Shown: piece after piece, positions 15,908 through 25,586 of the stretch | Layout: the number at the start of each line of letters is the position of its first letter | How positions within the stretch are numbered: the stretch's first letter is position 1 | Program-made: the position numbers and the translations under genes | Notes under the pieces: generated by a model | What the model was told of the DNA's origin: nothing | Database searches by the model: none | Seen by the model: the letters and a program-made list of their open reading frames with translations, nothing else | Assembly: GCF_900102615.1 (NCBI RefSeq) | Contig: NZ_FMYV01000002.1 | Coordinates: 1-64,000 of the forward strand | DNA: 64,000 nt | Source: Geotoga petraea | GTDB taxonomy: Bacteria; Thermotogota; Thermotogae; Petrotogales; Petrotogaceae | Direction of reading: 5' to 3'

Positions 15908-16735
15908 ATGAAACTTATTGATTTGCACGTACATTCTACCCATTCTGATGGTTCTTTTTCAGTGGATAGTTTGATCAAAAAAGCTAAAAACATGGGAATA
16001 CAACTTTTTTCTATAACCGATCATGATACTATTACTTCCCAATATGAAGCTGTAGAATTATCCTCAGAATTAGGATTAAATTATATACCTGGAGTTGAGA
16101 TAAATGTAGTCTATCCACAGCTCATGGACATATTGGGATATGGGATAGATATTTATGATGAAGAACTAATTGAATTCTTAGATAGAATTAAATTGTTTAG
16201 AAAGTTGAGAAATAAGAAAATGGTAGAGCTGCTGGAGGAAGAGGGGTTCAACATATCATTTGATGAACTTGAAGAAAAGTATGATTCTACTACCATAGGA
16301 AGACCGCACATAGCAAGAATTCTTATACAAAAGGGTTATGGAAATTCTGTTTCCCAATTAATGAATGGCCTTCTTTCGAGAGATAGAAAATGTTTTGTGG
16401 AGAGAATTAGATATTCACCAAAAGAAAGTATCGAGATGATTAAAAAGGCTGGCGGCAAAGCGATATTAGCACATCCTGCAAAATTAAGAATACAAAACAC
16501 TCAATTAGAAAAATTGTTAGATGAGCTGAAACATTACGGATTAGATGGAATGGAAGTCATGCATTACAGTCATAGTTTGGAATATTCAAGATATTTATAT
16601 GAATTGGCTAATAGAAAAAATTTATTAGTATCTTATGGTTCAGATTATCATGGGTTTAATAAACCATTTGTTAATATGAGTTATTCTATAAATGAAAATA
16701 CTTTCGATGAAATTGAATGGGGATTAAAGAATTAA
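15908..16735 (+). CDS. PHP-domain phosphoesterase (RNase AM / 3',5'-nucleoside bisphosphate phosphatase type)
   Basis: This 275-residue protein has the PHP metal site. It shows DLHVHSTHSDGSF (HxH) at residues 4-16, ITDHDTI, GVEIN, then AHPAK and GSDYHG near the end. Proteins with this arrangement hydrolyse nucleoside 3',5'-bisphosphates or trim RNA 5' ends (YciV/RNase AM family). The exact substrate is inferred. The ATG lies about 10 bases after AAAGGTG, 23 bp after the GGDEF gene, so both may be co-transcribed. Confidence 0.85.
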   Translation: MKLIDLHVHSTHSDGSFSVDSLIKKAKNMGIQLFSITDHDTITSQYEAVELSSELGLNYIPGVEINVVYPQLMDILGYGIDIYDEELIEFLDRIKLFRKLRNKKMVELLEEEGFNISFDELEEKYDSTTIGRPHIARILIQKGYGNSVSQLMNGLLSRDRKCFVERIRYSPKESIEMIKKAGGKAILAHPAKLRIQNTQLEKLLDELKHYGLDGMEVMHYSHSLEYSRYLYELANRKNLLVSYGSDYHGFNKPFVNMSYSINENTFDEIEWGLKN

Positions 16736-16788
16736 AGTTTATTAACCGATATAAAATATGATGATGATTATCCAAGGAGGGGTGAACT

Positions 16789-17157
16789 ATGGAAATCAAG
16801 GATGTTAATTCCAACTATGTTCAACAGTCTCAACTGCAACATGGGAAAGCAGTTGTAGCAAAAGAGCAAAAGCCTGCGGACGCTAATGACTTTAAAAAAT
16901 CTAATGAAGAAATTGAGAACAAACAAGTTGATATGGACAAGATCACTGATGTTCTCAAAAATAAATTAGATAAAATTCAAAAGCTATTCACGGGTGAAGC
17001 AAGATTCGAAGTGAACAGGGAAGCTGATATGATTGTTGTAAAAATCATTAATAAAGAAACAGAAGAAGTAGTGAGACAAATACCTTCTGAGGTTTCTGTT
17101 AAGCTTGCTAAAGCATTAAATGATTTAGAGGGGATATTATTTGATGAAGAGGCTTGA
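16789..17157 (+). CDS. flaG: Flagellar protein FlaG
   Basis: This 122-residue protein has a variable N-terminal half and the conserved FlaG core. The core shows LTGEARFEVNREADMIVVKIINKETEEVVRQIPSE-like features, here KLFTGEARFEV, DMIVVKI and VRQIPSEVSVKLAKAL. FlaG affects flagellar filament length in several bacteria. No other flagellar gene is visible in this window, so it is separated from the usual fliD-fliS neighbourhood. A strong AAGGAGGGG precedes the ATG, and a bidirectional terminator follows the stop. Confidence 0.9.
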   Translation: MEIKDVNSNYVQQSQLQHGKAVVAKEQKPADANDFKKSNEEIENKQVDMDKITDVLKNKLDKIQKLFTGEARFEVNREADMIVVKIINKETEEVVRQIPSEVSVKLAKALNDLEGILFDEEA

Positions 17158-17163
17158 TAAAAT

Positions 17164-17194
17164 AAAAAGCGAATTTATATTAAATTCGCTTTTT
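17164..17194. terminator. Bidirectional terminator between flaG and dus
   Basis: A perfect 14-bp stem (aaaaagcgaattta / taaattcgcttttt) with a 3-nt loop and U-rich tracts on both sides. The last codons of dus lie within the stem. Confidence 0.85.
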
Positions 17195-18088
17195 ATTTTT
17201 GTCAATAAGTTCATCCATATATTCAATTACATCTTTCTCACTTTTCAAAGATGACAGCTTTTTTCTTTGTTCTTTTGCACCATAAATTCCCTTGGTATAC
17301 GCCACTAAAAACTTTTTGAACTTGTTTATTGCTATGACCTCTTCGTATTCTTTAACCATAAGACTCAAATGTTTTAAAGTTGTTTCGTATATTTCGCCTA
17401 TAGTTGGAGCTGTGTTGTTGAAAATCCAAGGGTTCCCAATAGCGCCTCGGGCTATAACCATAAAATCTACATTTTGTTCGTTAAAATAATAATCAATATC
17501 TTTTTGAGTGAAGATATCCCCAGAAGCACCCAAGGGAGAAAAATTTAGTTTTTTAAAATAATCTTTTCTTGCATTTCCAGAATAAAACTCTTCACGAGTT
17601 CTTCCGTGTATGATTATGTAGTCCGGTTGAGACTCATTCAAAGAGTGTACAATGTTTTCAACGTTGTTTTCTTCATAACCGACTCTTATTTTGACTCCAA
17701 CGGGAACATCAACCTGCGACTTAACTGCGTAGATGATCTCCTTGAGTCGTTCTAAGTCTTTCAATAGAGCAGCTCCTGCACCCCTTCTTACTACTTTTTT
17801 CACCGGGCAACCAGCGTTAATATCTATCCATTCTGCTTTATCCTTTAGAAGTCGTGCTGAATCAGAAAAATTCTTGGGTTCATGACCGAATAATTGAACT
17901 CCAATATTTTTTTCATCTTCTCTGGGCAAATATTTGTAAGTTTTTTTAATTCCTTGAGCCAATGCATCAGAAGAAATCATTTCTGTAAAAGTAAAATCGG
18001 CACCAAATTCTTTCGCTATTTTTCTAAATGGGTAGTCTGAATAATCAGCCAAAGGGGCCAGACCAACTTTGTTTTTCAAAAAGAACAT
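17180..18088 (-). CDS. dus: tRNA dihydrouridine synthase
   Basis: This 302-residue FMN-dependent Dus-family protein reduces uridines in tRNA D-loops. Motifs are GLAPLADYSDYPFRKI at the N-terminus, FTEMISSDAL, the active-site cysteine in DINAGCPVKKVVRRGAGAA, KIRVGYEE, and IIHGRTREEFYSG. The subgroup (DusB versus others) cannot be fixed by eye. GAGAGGTG precedes the ATG. It is monocistronic between two terminators. Confidence 0.92.
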   Translation of the reverse strand: MFFLKNKVGLAPLADYSDYPFRKIAKEFGADFTFTEMISSDALAQGIKKTYKYLPREDEKNIGVQLFGHEPKNFSDSARLLKDKAEWIDINAGCPVKKVVRRGAGAALLKDLERLKEIIYAVKSQVDVPVGVKIRVGYEENNVENIVHSLNESQPDYIIIHGRTREEFYSGNARKDYFKKLNFSPLGASGDIFTQKDIDYYFNEQNVDFMVIARGAIGNPWIFNNTAPTIGEIYETTLKHLSLMVKEYEEVIAINKFKKFLVAYTKGIYGAKEQRKKLSSLKSEKDVIEYMDELIDKNKKRI

Positions 18089-18118
18089 ACTACACCTCTC
18101 ATATAACTTTATTAAAAA

Positions 18119-18142
18119 ACCCTCTTATAATTATAAGAGGGT
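18119..18142 (-). terminator. Terminator of the secreted amylase gene
   Basis: A 12-bp perfect arm (accctcttataa / ttataagagggt) is followed on the minus strand by six Ts (gttttttaat). Confidence 0.8.
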
Positions 18143-18149
18143 AATATTT

Positions 18150-20657
18150 TTATTTTATTTCAATTATTAAATCATCCATAATTTTTGGTGAATTTTCGTC
18201 TCCGCCACCAAAAGACCATTGTTGTGCTTCTGGAGACATAGGCCTCAAAACAGCTTCAATTCCATCATAATCATAAGTTGTTATATAAAATTTCCATCCA
18301 GAAAGATCGTTGGTATTTAGAACACTATAAGGTATTGAAAATGTTATTTCACTCAGCTGTTTATTTACATCAGCAGTAGGTGAAGGAGTTATCCCTTCTC
18401 CAAGTCTTTCTTCTGAAGCATCGTTGGTGTTGTGGAGTGTTATTCCCCAACCAGTGGCGTATATTTCATAATTCCAGTCCATTCCTTCAGGCATTTTTGC
18501 GTTTTGATTTGGTAATATTTTCATCCCTTCTTGATCTGGATCATCTATAAATATTTGGAAAGTAACATGGTCAAAACCCTTTGAAGGAGACCAGTTGTCA
18601 GTTACTTCTCTCATTTTCATAGTCAATTTCAACAATTGCCCTACTTTTGAAAGTTTGGCTCCAGTTATATCCATCTGTCTTTTGAATGTCAAATCTTTTG
18701 GATATGTATAATTACCATTAGGACCGTTGTCATCACCTATAGGATCCGAAACTGATATTATTTCAACAGAAGGTATATCGACTTCAAATTCGTAAGTATC
18801 TGAGTAATTTGAGTAAATAGGAATTTTGCCATAAGCTTTAACAAAAACAGTATGTTTACCAGGAGTGAAATCTGCTATGTTGATCGCTGCCTGCCAATCT
18901 TCATTTTCTTTCATATTAAGCTCAACTTCTTTATATGCCTGCTCTTTTCCATCTATTATTATTTTAAGTTTTTTAGAATTCGATGCAGTACCTGTTATAA
19001 TAAAGTTTTCTTTAAAAGAGTTTTTTTCATATAAATTTGTTATTTCAGCTTTTATTTCATTTTCTTTAATACTTTTTGTCGCGTTAGTTATTTCATAGAT
19101 ACCAAAAGAGCTTCCATTTAATAAAAGGTTGAATTCGCCTTCATAAGTAATTGGTTTATCTATAACATTCATCAAATAAACCGGTTCTAAGACTGTACCT
19201 TTTTCATAACCTAAGTCTATTCCAGTTGCATATTTTCTTTTTGAATTTGTATTTATCATTATTAGATAGTCTTTTTCACCTTTAATCGAATAGATTAATG
19301 GTCCTGGGCCAAGATTATCTGAGTATAAAACATCTATCTTTCCATTTCTGAACGTTGGATGATTGTCTCTTAATTCATTTAATTCTTTTATGTATTTGAA
19401 CATTGGAGCTGATGTGTCAAAATGATCTATTCCACCAGCTTGAAAGCCTTCTGCAAACATAGTTGCTCTTGTTTCAATGAACGATTGTTCTGTCCCATAA
19501 TAAACGGTTGGTATACCTGGAATTGTATATATAATACCCAGCGCTTGTTTAACAGAATTTATATTTGAGTTTTTCAAAAATCTATCCATATCGTGATTGT
19601 CTATAAAAGTAACAAGAGTAGAAGGATCGAAAATTTCTTGCCTTTGTTCTAATCTGTATCCTATATAGTTGGTTGGTTTCCCTTCTTTAAAAACTCTTTT
19701 CAGTTCTGTTTGTAATGGAAAATCAAGCATAGAATTATATCCATAATCATAATATTTTGCTATTTCTTTTTCTCCGTAGTTTTCGTAAGGGTTGCTTCCT
19801 ATCCAGGCTTCTCCATAAACAAGAAAGTTTTCTTTAGAGTTTTTCTCCGCTACTTCAAAAACACCTTCTTCTCCATTCAAAAATTCTCTCCAGAATTCTG
19901 GTTCAACATATTTTGCGGTATCAATTCTAAAACCATCAATCCCCGCATAATCTATCCAGTATGTGTGTGAATCTTTTAACACTTTAATTACTTCAGGGTT
20001 TTCAGTGTTAATATCATCAAGTTCGTTGTAAGCTGTGTTATAAACATCTGGATTTTCAACTTCAGTTGCCCAATGAAAAGCATTAACTTTTCTCTGTTCT
20101 GGATCATTGTAATCAAAATTATTAAACGGATATTGTACTGGTTTTCCTGGAACGAGTTTATCATTCACAACATAATTTCCATCAACTAACTCAAAATAAT
20201 TAGCAGTATGGTTAGTAACAATATCTTGTATAACTTTTATGTCTCTTTTATGGGCTTCTTCGACAAATTTTTTGTATAACTCTTCGTTACCAAAGTGCTC
20301 ATCAATTTTTTTGAAATCTCGAGCCCAGTAGCCATGATAACCACCGTAATTAGTCCAGCCGTCCCACCATTGATTTGCAATTGGTGGAGTCAACCATATT
20401 GCGGTGAATCCCATTTCTTTAATGTAATCCAATCTGTCAATTAGGCCTTGAATATCTCCCCCATTATATTTCGAGTTTACTATTCCAAAGTCTATTCCAC
20501 TTTTTGTTTGGACGTCATTCGAAGGGTCACCATTTTCAAATCTGTCGATCATGATGAAATAAATTTTTTCATTACTCCAATCAGCAGCATTTAATGTAGT
20601 CACTGCAATAATCAATAAAAATGAAAACGTTGCCACAATTTTCAAAAAATTTTTCAT
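18150..20657 (-). CDS. Secreted GH13 alpha-amylase-family protein with C-terminal glucodextranase-like domain
   Basis: This 835-residue protein has an N-terminal signal peptide (MKNFLKIVATFSFLLIIAVT, cleavage after about residue 24). The GH13 barrel shows DIVTNHT, the nucleophile in GFRIDTAKY (near 244), the acid in YGEAWIG (near 282) and the third acid in FIDNHD (near 356). A beta-domain and an Ig-like linker follow. The last 200 residues (DPIGDDNGPNGNYTYP...) resemble the glucodextranase C-terminal carbohydrate-binding-like domain seen on secreted amylases and pullulanases. It probably cleaves starch-type glucans outside the inner membrane, feeding the glucan phosphorylase at 35945. Confidence 0.92.
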   Translation of the reverse strand: MKNFLKIVATFSFLLIIAVTTLNAADWSNEKIYFIMIDRFENGDPSNDVQTKSGIDFGIVNSKYNGGDIQGLIDRLDYIKEMGFTAIWLTPPIANQWWDGWTNYGGYHGYWARDFKKIDEHFGNEELYKKFVEEAHKRDIKVIQDIVTNHTANYFELVDGNYVVNDKLVPGKPVQYPFNNFDYNDPEQRKVNAFHWATEVENPDVYNTAYNELDDINTENPEVIKVLKDSHTYWIDYAGIDGFRIDTAKYVEPEFWREFLNGEEGVFEVAEKNSKENFLVYGEAWIGSNPYENYGEKEIAKYYDYGYNSMLDFPLQTELKRVFKEGKPTNYIGYRLEQRQEIFDPSTLVTFIDNHDMDRFLKNSNINSVKQALGIIYTIPGIPTVYYGTEQSFIETRATMFAEGFQAGGIDHFDTSAPMFKYIKELNELRDNHPTFRNGKIDVLYSDNLGPGPLIYSIKGEKDYLIMINTNSKRKYATGIDLGYEKGTVLEPVYLMNVIDKPITYEGEFNLLLNGSSFGIYEITNATKSIKENEIKAEITNLYEKNSFKENFIITGTASNSKKLKIIIDGKEQAYKEVELNMKENEDWQAAINIADFTPGKHTVFVKAYGKIPIYSNYSDTYEFEVDIPSVEIISVSDPIGDDNGPNGNYTYPKDLTFKRQMDITGAKLSKVGQLLKLTMKMREVTDNWSPSKGFDHVTFQIFIDDPDQEGMKILPNQNAKMPEGMDWNYEIYATGWGITLHNTNDASEERLGEGITPSPTADVNKQLSEITFSIPYSVLNTNDLSGWKFYITTYDYDGIEAVLRPMSPEAQQWSFGGGDENSPKIMDDLIIEIK

Positions 20658-20687
20658 TTTCTAACCCCCATTAATTGATTTGATAAT

Positions 20688-20696
20688 ATTATATCA
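20688..20696 (-). promoter_or_regulatory. Extended -10 promoter of the amylase gene
   Basis: On the minus strand TGATATAAT lies about 31 bp before the amylase ATG, embedded in ATTTTTTTGATATAAT. The same 16-base block occurs upstream of the glucan phosphorylase gene. Confidence 0.5.
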
Positions 20697-20702
20697 AAAA
20701 AA

Positions 20703-21695
20703 TTATAATTCTTTTAATGCCAAATTTGGTATAGCATCCAAATCAAAATCAGAAAAATCATTTCTTATGTATTTCTCATAACCCGCTCTAGCAATCATTG
20801 CGGCGTTATCTGTACAATATTTCATTTCTGGTAAGTAGATATCAAATTCTTTATAATCATTAAGTTTTTCTCTTAATGTAGAATTTGCTGCAACACCACC
20901 AGCTATCACTATTTTCTTTCTGTTATTTATTTTTGCATATTTAACAGTTTTATGAATCAGAGTACTCACAAGTGATTCCTGAAAAGATGCAGCTATATCT
21001 TCTATCTTTGCTTCAGGATTATCTTTTTTAAAATAAAGTACAGAGGTTTTTAAACCAGAAAATGAAAAATCATATCCCTTGTTGAAAAGAGGCTTTGGAA
21101 ATTTATAAATTTTCTTGCCGACTTTTGCCAGCTTATCTATAATAGGACCTCCTGGATAGCCAAGTTCAAGCATCCTTGCAACTTTATCAAAAGCTTCTCC
21201 TGCAGCATCATCTTTTGTTTGTCCAACAATTTCAAAATCCATATAATCTTTGGTATCCAAGATCATAGTATGGCCACCAGAGACTAAAAGAGTTACAAAA
21301 GGTGGTTTTAAATCTGGAGAGGAAAGAAAATTGGCATAAATATGTCCCATTAAATGGTTTACACCAATTAATGGGATATTTAAATTTAATGATAATGCTT
21401 TTGCAAAATTCAAACCAATTAATAATGCCCCAACAAGACCAGGACCTTTAGTTACAGCAATTGCATTAATATCTTTTAATTCAATTTTAGCTTCTTTAAG
21501 AGCTTCTTTAGTAATATTGTTCAAAAATTTTATATGTTTTCTGGCTGCTATTTCGGGAACAACTCCCCCAAAAACTTTGTGTATATTTATTTGAGAAAGA
21601 ACAATATTTGATAAAATTTTATTTTTACCTTGTAGAATACAAACAGCTGTCTCATCACATGATGTTTCTATTGATAAGATTATTGGGTCATTCAT
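20703..21695 (-). CDS. tsaD: tRNA N6-adenosine threonylcarbamoyltransferase
   Basis: This 330-residue TsaD (Kae1/Qri7 family) is the catalytic subunit that transfers the threonylcarbamoyl group to A37 of ANN-decoding tRNAs. Motifs are SIETSCDETAVCIL, GGVVPEIAARKHIKFL (metal-binding His), TKGPGLVGALLIG, GVNHLMGHIYA, LVSGGHTMIL and IAGGVAANSTLRE. It is 16 bp downstream of clpX on the same strand and probably co-transcribed. GGAAGG precedes the ATG. Confidence 0.96.
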   Translation of the reverse strand: MNDPIILSIETSCDETAVCILQGKNKILSNIVLSQINIHKVFGGVVPEIAARKHIKFLNNITKEALKEAKIELKDINAIAVTKGPGLVGALLIGLNFAKALSLNLNIPLIGVNHLMGHIYANFLSSPDLKPPFVTLLVSGGHTMILDTKDYMDFEIVGQTKDDAAGEAFDKVARMLELGYPGGPIIDKLAKVGKKIYKFPKPLFNKGYDFSFSGLKTSVLYFKKDNPEAKIEDIAASFQESLVSTLIHKTVKYAKINNRKKIVIAGGVAANSTLREKLNDYKEFDIYLPEMKYCTDNAAMIARAGYEKYIRNDFSDFDLDAIPNLALKEL

Positions 21696-21711
21696 CTGAA
21701 CCTTCCTTTGT

Positions 21712-22953
21712 TTAAGCAGTTTTTTTATATTTTTTTATAACTTCTTTTTCGCCTCTTACTACTTCCTCGTCTATAATTATTTCATCTATTTCATCTTTTA
21801 AATCTGGTGCTTCATACATTATGTCAAGGGTTATATCTTCAAAAACACTTTTCAAACCCCTTGCACCAGTTCCTCTTTTTAATGCATTTTTTGCAATTTC
21901 GTATAAAGCTTCGTCAGTAATTGTGAGTTTTATACCATCTAAATCAAGTAATGCTTCATATTGCTTAAGTATTGCATTTTTAGGCTCTTTTATAATAGTC
22001 ACGAGATCTTCTTCGTTTAAATCAGAAAGAGTTGAAACTACAGGAAATCTTCCAACAAATTCTGGTATCATGCCATAATGAACCAAGTCATCTGGTGTTA
22101 CCTTTTTTAGTATTTCTCCATCTCTAACTTTTTCTTTAGATTTTATCTCGGCTCCAAATCCAAGAGAAGAAGTCTCAGTTCTTTGTTTTATTAGATCAAC
22201 TAATCCATCAAAAGCTCCACCGGCTATGAATAGAATTTTTGATGTATCTACTTTTATAAACTCTTGATAAGGATGCTTTCTCCCACCTTGTGGCGGAATG
22301 TTTGCAATAGTTCCTTCAACAATTTTTAGCAACGATTGTTGAACTCCTTCACCAGAAACATCTCTGGTAATAGATGGGTTAGAAGATTTTCTGGTGATTT
22401 TATCAATTTCATCTATATATATAATACCCTGTTCTGCTTTTTCAACATCAAAATCAGCTGATTGTAAAAGTCTTAAAATTATATTTTCTACATCATCTCC
22501 CACATAACCAGCTTCGGTTAAGGGAGTAGCATCTGCGATAGCAAAAGGAACTTCTAAAATATCTGCTAATGTTTTTGCGATTAAAGTTTTACCAACTCCA
22601 GTTGGCCCAAGCATTAATACATTCGATTTTTCTAAGTCAACGTCTTTTAGTTTGTGAGATGAAAATATTCTCTTATAATGGTTATAAACTGCCACTGAAA
22701 TTGATTTTTTTGCACTTTCTTGTCCTATGATATATTGATCCAAGTACTCTTTTATTTTACTGGGTGTTGGAAGTTTAAATTCTTTCTTTTGTTCTTTTCC
22801 TTCTTTAGTATTATTCTTATGTTTGTTTTCTTCAATCAAGTCATCAAAAAGCTCAACACACTCGTCACAGATGTATATTCCGTTTGGACCTGCGATTAAA
22901 GCATCGGCTTCAGACTGTGGTTTCCCACAAAATGAACACTCTTTATTACTCAT
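21712..22953 (-). CDS. clpX: ATP-dependent Clp protease ATP-binding subunit ClpX
   Basis: This 413-residue hexameric unfoldase delivers substrates to ClpP. The N-terminal zinc-binding domain has C6, C9, C29 and C32. The AAA+ domain shows Walker A GPTGVGKT, Walker [11 protein letters not shown], and the pore and ClpP-interaction regions ([18 protein letters not shown]). It has family-typical length and no defects. clpP is not in the window. AGGAGG precedes the ATG, and tsaD follows in the same operon. Confidence 0.97.
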   Translation of the reverse strand: MSNKECSFCGKPQSEADALIAGPNGIYICDECVELFDDLIEENKHKNNTKEGKEQKKEFKLPTPSKIKEYLDQYIIGQESAKKSISVAVYNHYKRIFSSHKLKDVDLEKSNVLMLGPTGVGKTLIAKTLADILEVPFAIADATPLTEAGYVGDDVENIILRLLQSADFDVEKAEQGIIYIDEIDKITRKSSNPSITRDVSGEGVQQSLLKIVEGTIANIPPQGGRKHPYQEFIKVDTSKILFIAGGAFDGLVDLIKQRTETSSLGFGAEIKSKEKVRDGEILKKVTPDDLVHYGMIPEFVGRFPVVSTLSDLNEEDLVTIIKEPKNAILKQYEALLDLDGIKLTITDEALYEIAKNALKRGTGARGLKSVFEDITLDIMYEAPDLKDEIDEIIIDEEVVRGEKEVIKKYKKTA

Positions 22954-23048
22954 TAAAAAATTCCTCCTATATTGGGTTATTTGTCTTTACAATAAAATAT
23001 ACTAACATCTTTTATGTAATATTTAATAACAAATACTTTACAAAAGAG

Positions 23049-23945
23049 TTATTCACCCAATAGACTAATATATTTATCTCCAGAATCGCAACCTATAGTC
23101 ACAATTCTTTTATTTTCACCTAAAATGTCTGCTGCTTTTATTGCAGCTGCTACGTTTGCACCGCTTGAAATACCCAAGAAAAGGCCTTCTTCTTTAGCTA
23201 ATCTTTTTGTCATTTCATAAGCTTCTTCATCTGTTATTTTTATAGGTTCATCCAATAAAGATAATTCCAAGTTACCGGGTATAAATCCAGCTCCTATTCC
23301 CTGAATTTTATGTTTTCCAGGTTGGTTGCCTGAAATAACAGAAGAATTAGCAGGTTCAACAGGGAAAATTTTTATGCATTCTTGAAAAGTTTTTCTTAAA
23401 ACTTTTCCAACGCCTGTTATGGTTCCGCCTGTGCCAACTCCAGCCACAAATGCATCAACGTTGAAATCCATTTGTTTTAGAATTTCTGGCCCTGTAGTAT
23501 ATTCGTGAGCTTTAGGATTTGAAGGGTTGTCAAATTGATTTGGCATAAATGCGTTGTATTTTTTCTGCAATTCTTCAGCTTTTTCAATTGCCCCTTTCAT
23601 CCCTTTATCTGCTGGAGTTAATATTAATTCTGCTCCCAATAATTTTAAAATTTGTCTTCTTTCAACACTCATACTTTCTGGCATTGTAAGATATATTTTA
23701 TACCCTTTACTTCTGGCTATAGCTGCAAGAGCTATTCCAGTGTTCCCAGATGTTGGTTCTACTATTATCTTTTGATGATCCCCTAATTGTCCCTTGATTT
23801 CAGCGTCTTTGATCATAAAATAAGCTGGTCTATCTTTAACACTACCAGCAGGATTGTTTTTTTCTAATTTGATAAAAACTCTTCCTGGTTCTATAATATT
23901 CGATAAAGTTACTATTGGAGTGTTTCCTATTGCTGATTCAATCAT
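23049..23945 (-). CDS. cysK: Cysteine synthase (O-acetylserine sulfhydrylase)
   Basis: This 298-residue PLP enzyme forms L-cysteine from O-acetylserine and sulfide. The PLP lysine sits in GSVKDRPAYFMI, the substrate loop is EPTSGNTGIALA, the phosphate loop is VGTGGTITGVG, and the C-terminus has GISSGANVAAAIK. It lies 15 bp after cysE on the same strand, forming a compact cysteine operon. No T-box was recognised upstream. Confidence 0.96.
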   Translation of the reverse strand: MIESAIGNTPIVTLSNIIEPGRVFIKLEKNNPAGSVKDRPAYFMIKDAEIKGQLGDHQKIIVEPTSGNTGIALAAIARSKGYKIYLTMPESMSVERRQILKLLGAELILTPADKGMKGAIEKAEELQKKYNAFMPNQFDNPSNPKAHEYTTGPEILKQMDFNVDAFVAGVGTGGTITGVGKVLRKTFQECIKIFPVEPANSSVISGNQPGKHKIQGIGAGFIPGNLELSLLDEPIKITDEEAYEMTKRLAKEEGLFLGISSGANVAAAIKAADILGENKRIVTIGCDSGDKYISLLGE

Positions 23946-23960
23946 AGTTATAACCTCCTA

Positions 23961-24569
23961 TTAGATTACGAAATCGTTGTTTATCTTTTTATTCATATCT
24001 ATGAATTTATAAGATGGGCAATTGAACTTTTTGATTTTTGCTGGTATTCCAACTGCAACTGATTTTGGTGGAATATCCATTAAAACAACACTATTTGATC
24101 CTATCACTGAATCATCACCTATAATAATGGGTCCAAGGATTTTCGCACCAGCCCCAATCATGACATTTTTCCCAACTTCTGGGTGCCTTTTCCCTTTTGT
24201 GACATTTTTTGCACCTAAAGTTGCTCCATGGTAAATTAAAGTTCCAGAACCAACTTTTGCAGTTTCTCCAATCACTATACCAAATCCATGGTCAAGAACT
24301 ATCCCTGGGTCTAATTCTGCAGAAGGATGAATGTCTACATGGTGAAAAATTTTGCTGAATACGTAAATAAAATATCCTAAGAATTTCATCTTGTGTGCGT
24401 TAAAAAAATGTGCAAATCTATAAGATATTAGAGCATGATAAGCTATTGATGTGAAAAAAACAAACCAACTTGAAGTAGCAGTTGGATCTTTTTTCAAAAA
24501 CATATTCATATCTTGTTTTAAAGATTTAAAAATATTTATAAATTCAATAAAAACATTTGCTTTTTTCAT
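23961..24569 (-). CDS. cysE: Serine O-acetyltransferase
   Basis: This 202-residue protein of the short EpsC-like CysE type acetylates serine for CysK. The helical N-terminus is followed by a left-handed beta-helix with hexapeptide repeats. HHVDIHPSAELDPGIVLDHG contains the catalytic His/Asp region, and GETAKVGSGTLIYHGATLG, KRHPEVGKNVMIGAGAKILG follow. It is first gene of the cysE-cysK pair. A perfect 38-bp palindrome lies about 50 bp upstream of its start. Confidence 0.95.
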   Translation of the reverse strand: MKKANVFIEFINIFKSLKQDMNMFLKKDPTATSSWFVFFTSIAYHALISYRFAHFFNAHKMKFLGYFIYVFSKIFHHVDIHPSAELDPGIVLDHGFGIVIGETAKVGSGTLIYHGATLGAKNVTKGKRHPEVGKNVMIGAGAKILGPIIIGDDSVIGSNSVVLMDIPPKSVAVGIPAKIKKFNCPSYKFIDMNKKINNDFVI

Positions 24570-24615
24570 ACAATTCCCCCTTTAGAAAATAGGATAAATA
24601 TTGTCGTAATATAGA

Positions 24616-24653
24616 ATAATATAAACAGTTGCAATTGCAACTGTTTATATTAT
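24616..24653. promoter_or_regulatory. Perfect 38-bp palindrome between the DMT exporter and cysE
   Basis: The 19-bp arms ataatataaacagttgcaa / ttgcaactgtttatattat have no unpaired centre. It lies about 47 bp upstream of cysE and 43 bp downstream of the DMT gene stop. It could be a transcription-factor operator for cysE, or a terminator whose folded loop is aatt and whose 3' side is tttatatt. The lack of a clean T-tract makes an operator at least as likely. Confidence 0.5.
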
Positions 24654-24696
24654 ATATGATTTTGTTTTCGAAAATAATATGATTATATTCATTTTG

Positions 24697-25575
24697 TTAA
24701 AATTTCTTTTCAGCTATGTAAGTTCCTGATATGATTAAAATTGCGCCTATTAGGGTAAAGGCATTTGGAAAATTTTTAAGTATTAATGAATCTGCAATTA
24801 GCGTTACAACAGGTATAAAGTAAATTCCGTTCATAGTAGTTTGTGATCCAGCCATCTTCACAGAATAATTCCAAAATATATAGCCAATCGCTGAACATAA
24901 AATTCCTAAAAACAAGAGAGAAATTATGACGTTAGGTTGTAACCAGGTATTGTAAACCATCCCCATATCAGTTTTTAAAAATTCAAAAATTGCAAAAGGA
25001 GCAAAAAATATAGCTCCTAAAAGAGTCATATCCCTTGTTATAATCAAATTTGAATGATTATTATGTAGTTTTTCAAGGTAAATAGTGTAAACTATCCAAC
25101 TGAATACTGGAATCATCATCATTAAATCACCGATAGGATTCAATTTTAGTATATATTTTCCATTTAAAACAAGCAAAGTAACGCCGGTAAAAGCAATAAG
25201 AGTTCCCAAATATCTGATTTTATTAGATAATTTTCTTTTTATAATATCATTTACTAAAAGAAAAAATATTGGTGTAGAAGATATTATAAGAGAACTGTTG
25301 CTTGGTGTTGTATAAATCAATGCTGTGTTCTCGAATATGAAATAGGCTGTAATTCCAAAAAAACCGGACATAACCAAATAAAAGAAATCTTTTTTAGAAT
25401 ATTTAACATTTTTTCTCACCAAAATCATTAAGAATATTGATGCGATTATAAACCTAATGAACCCAGCAATAATTGGTGGAATAAATTGAACAACAACAGA
25501 AGTAGCAACAAAAGATATCCCCCATAAAATAACAGTTATAGATAAAAAAATTAGCCCTTTTGTCCTATTTTGCAT
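24697..25575 (-). CDS. DMT-superfamily (EamA) transporter
   Basis: This 292-residue integral membrane protein has ten predicted helices in two EamA repeats. Markers are ITVILWGISFVATSVVV, NTALIYTTPSNSSLIISSTPIF in repeat 1 and GILCSAIGYIFWNYSVKM in repeat 2. Family members export amino acids or other small metabolites; the substrate is unknown here. The start lies 11 bp after the stop of the clamp-like gene, so it may be read from the ruvC-polC transcript. Confidence 0.88.
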   Translation of the reverse strand: MQNRTKGLIFLSITVILWGISFVATSVVVQFIPPIIAGFIRFIIASIFLMILVRKNVKYSKKDFFYLVMSGFFGITAYFIFENTALIYTTPSNSSLIISSTPIFFLLVNDIIKRKLSNKIRYLGTLIAFTGVTLLVLNGKYILKLNPIGDLMMMIPVFSWIVYTIYLEKLHNNHSNLIITRDMTLLGAIFFAPFAIFEFLKTDMGMVYNTWLQPNVIISLLFLGILCSAIGYIFWNYSVKMAGSQTTMNGIYFIPVVTLIADSLILKNFPNAFTLIGAILIISGTYIAEKKF

Positions 25576-25586
25576 TTAGCACCTCA

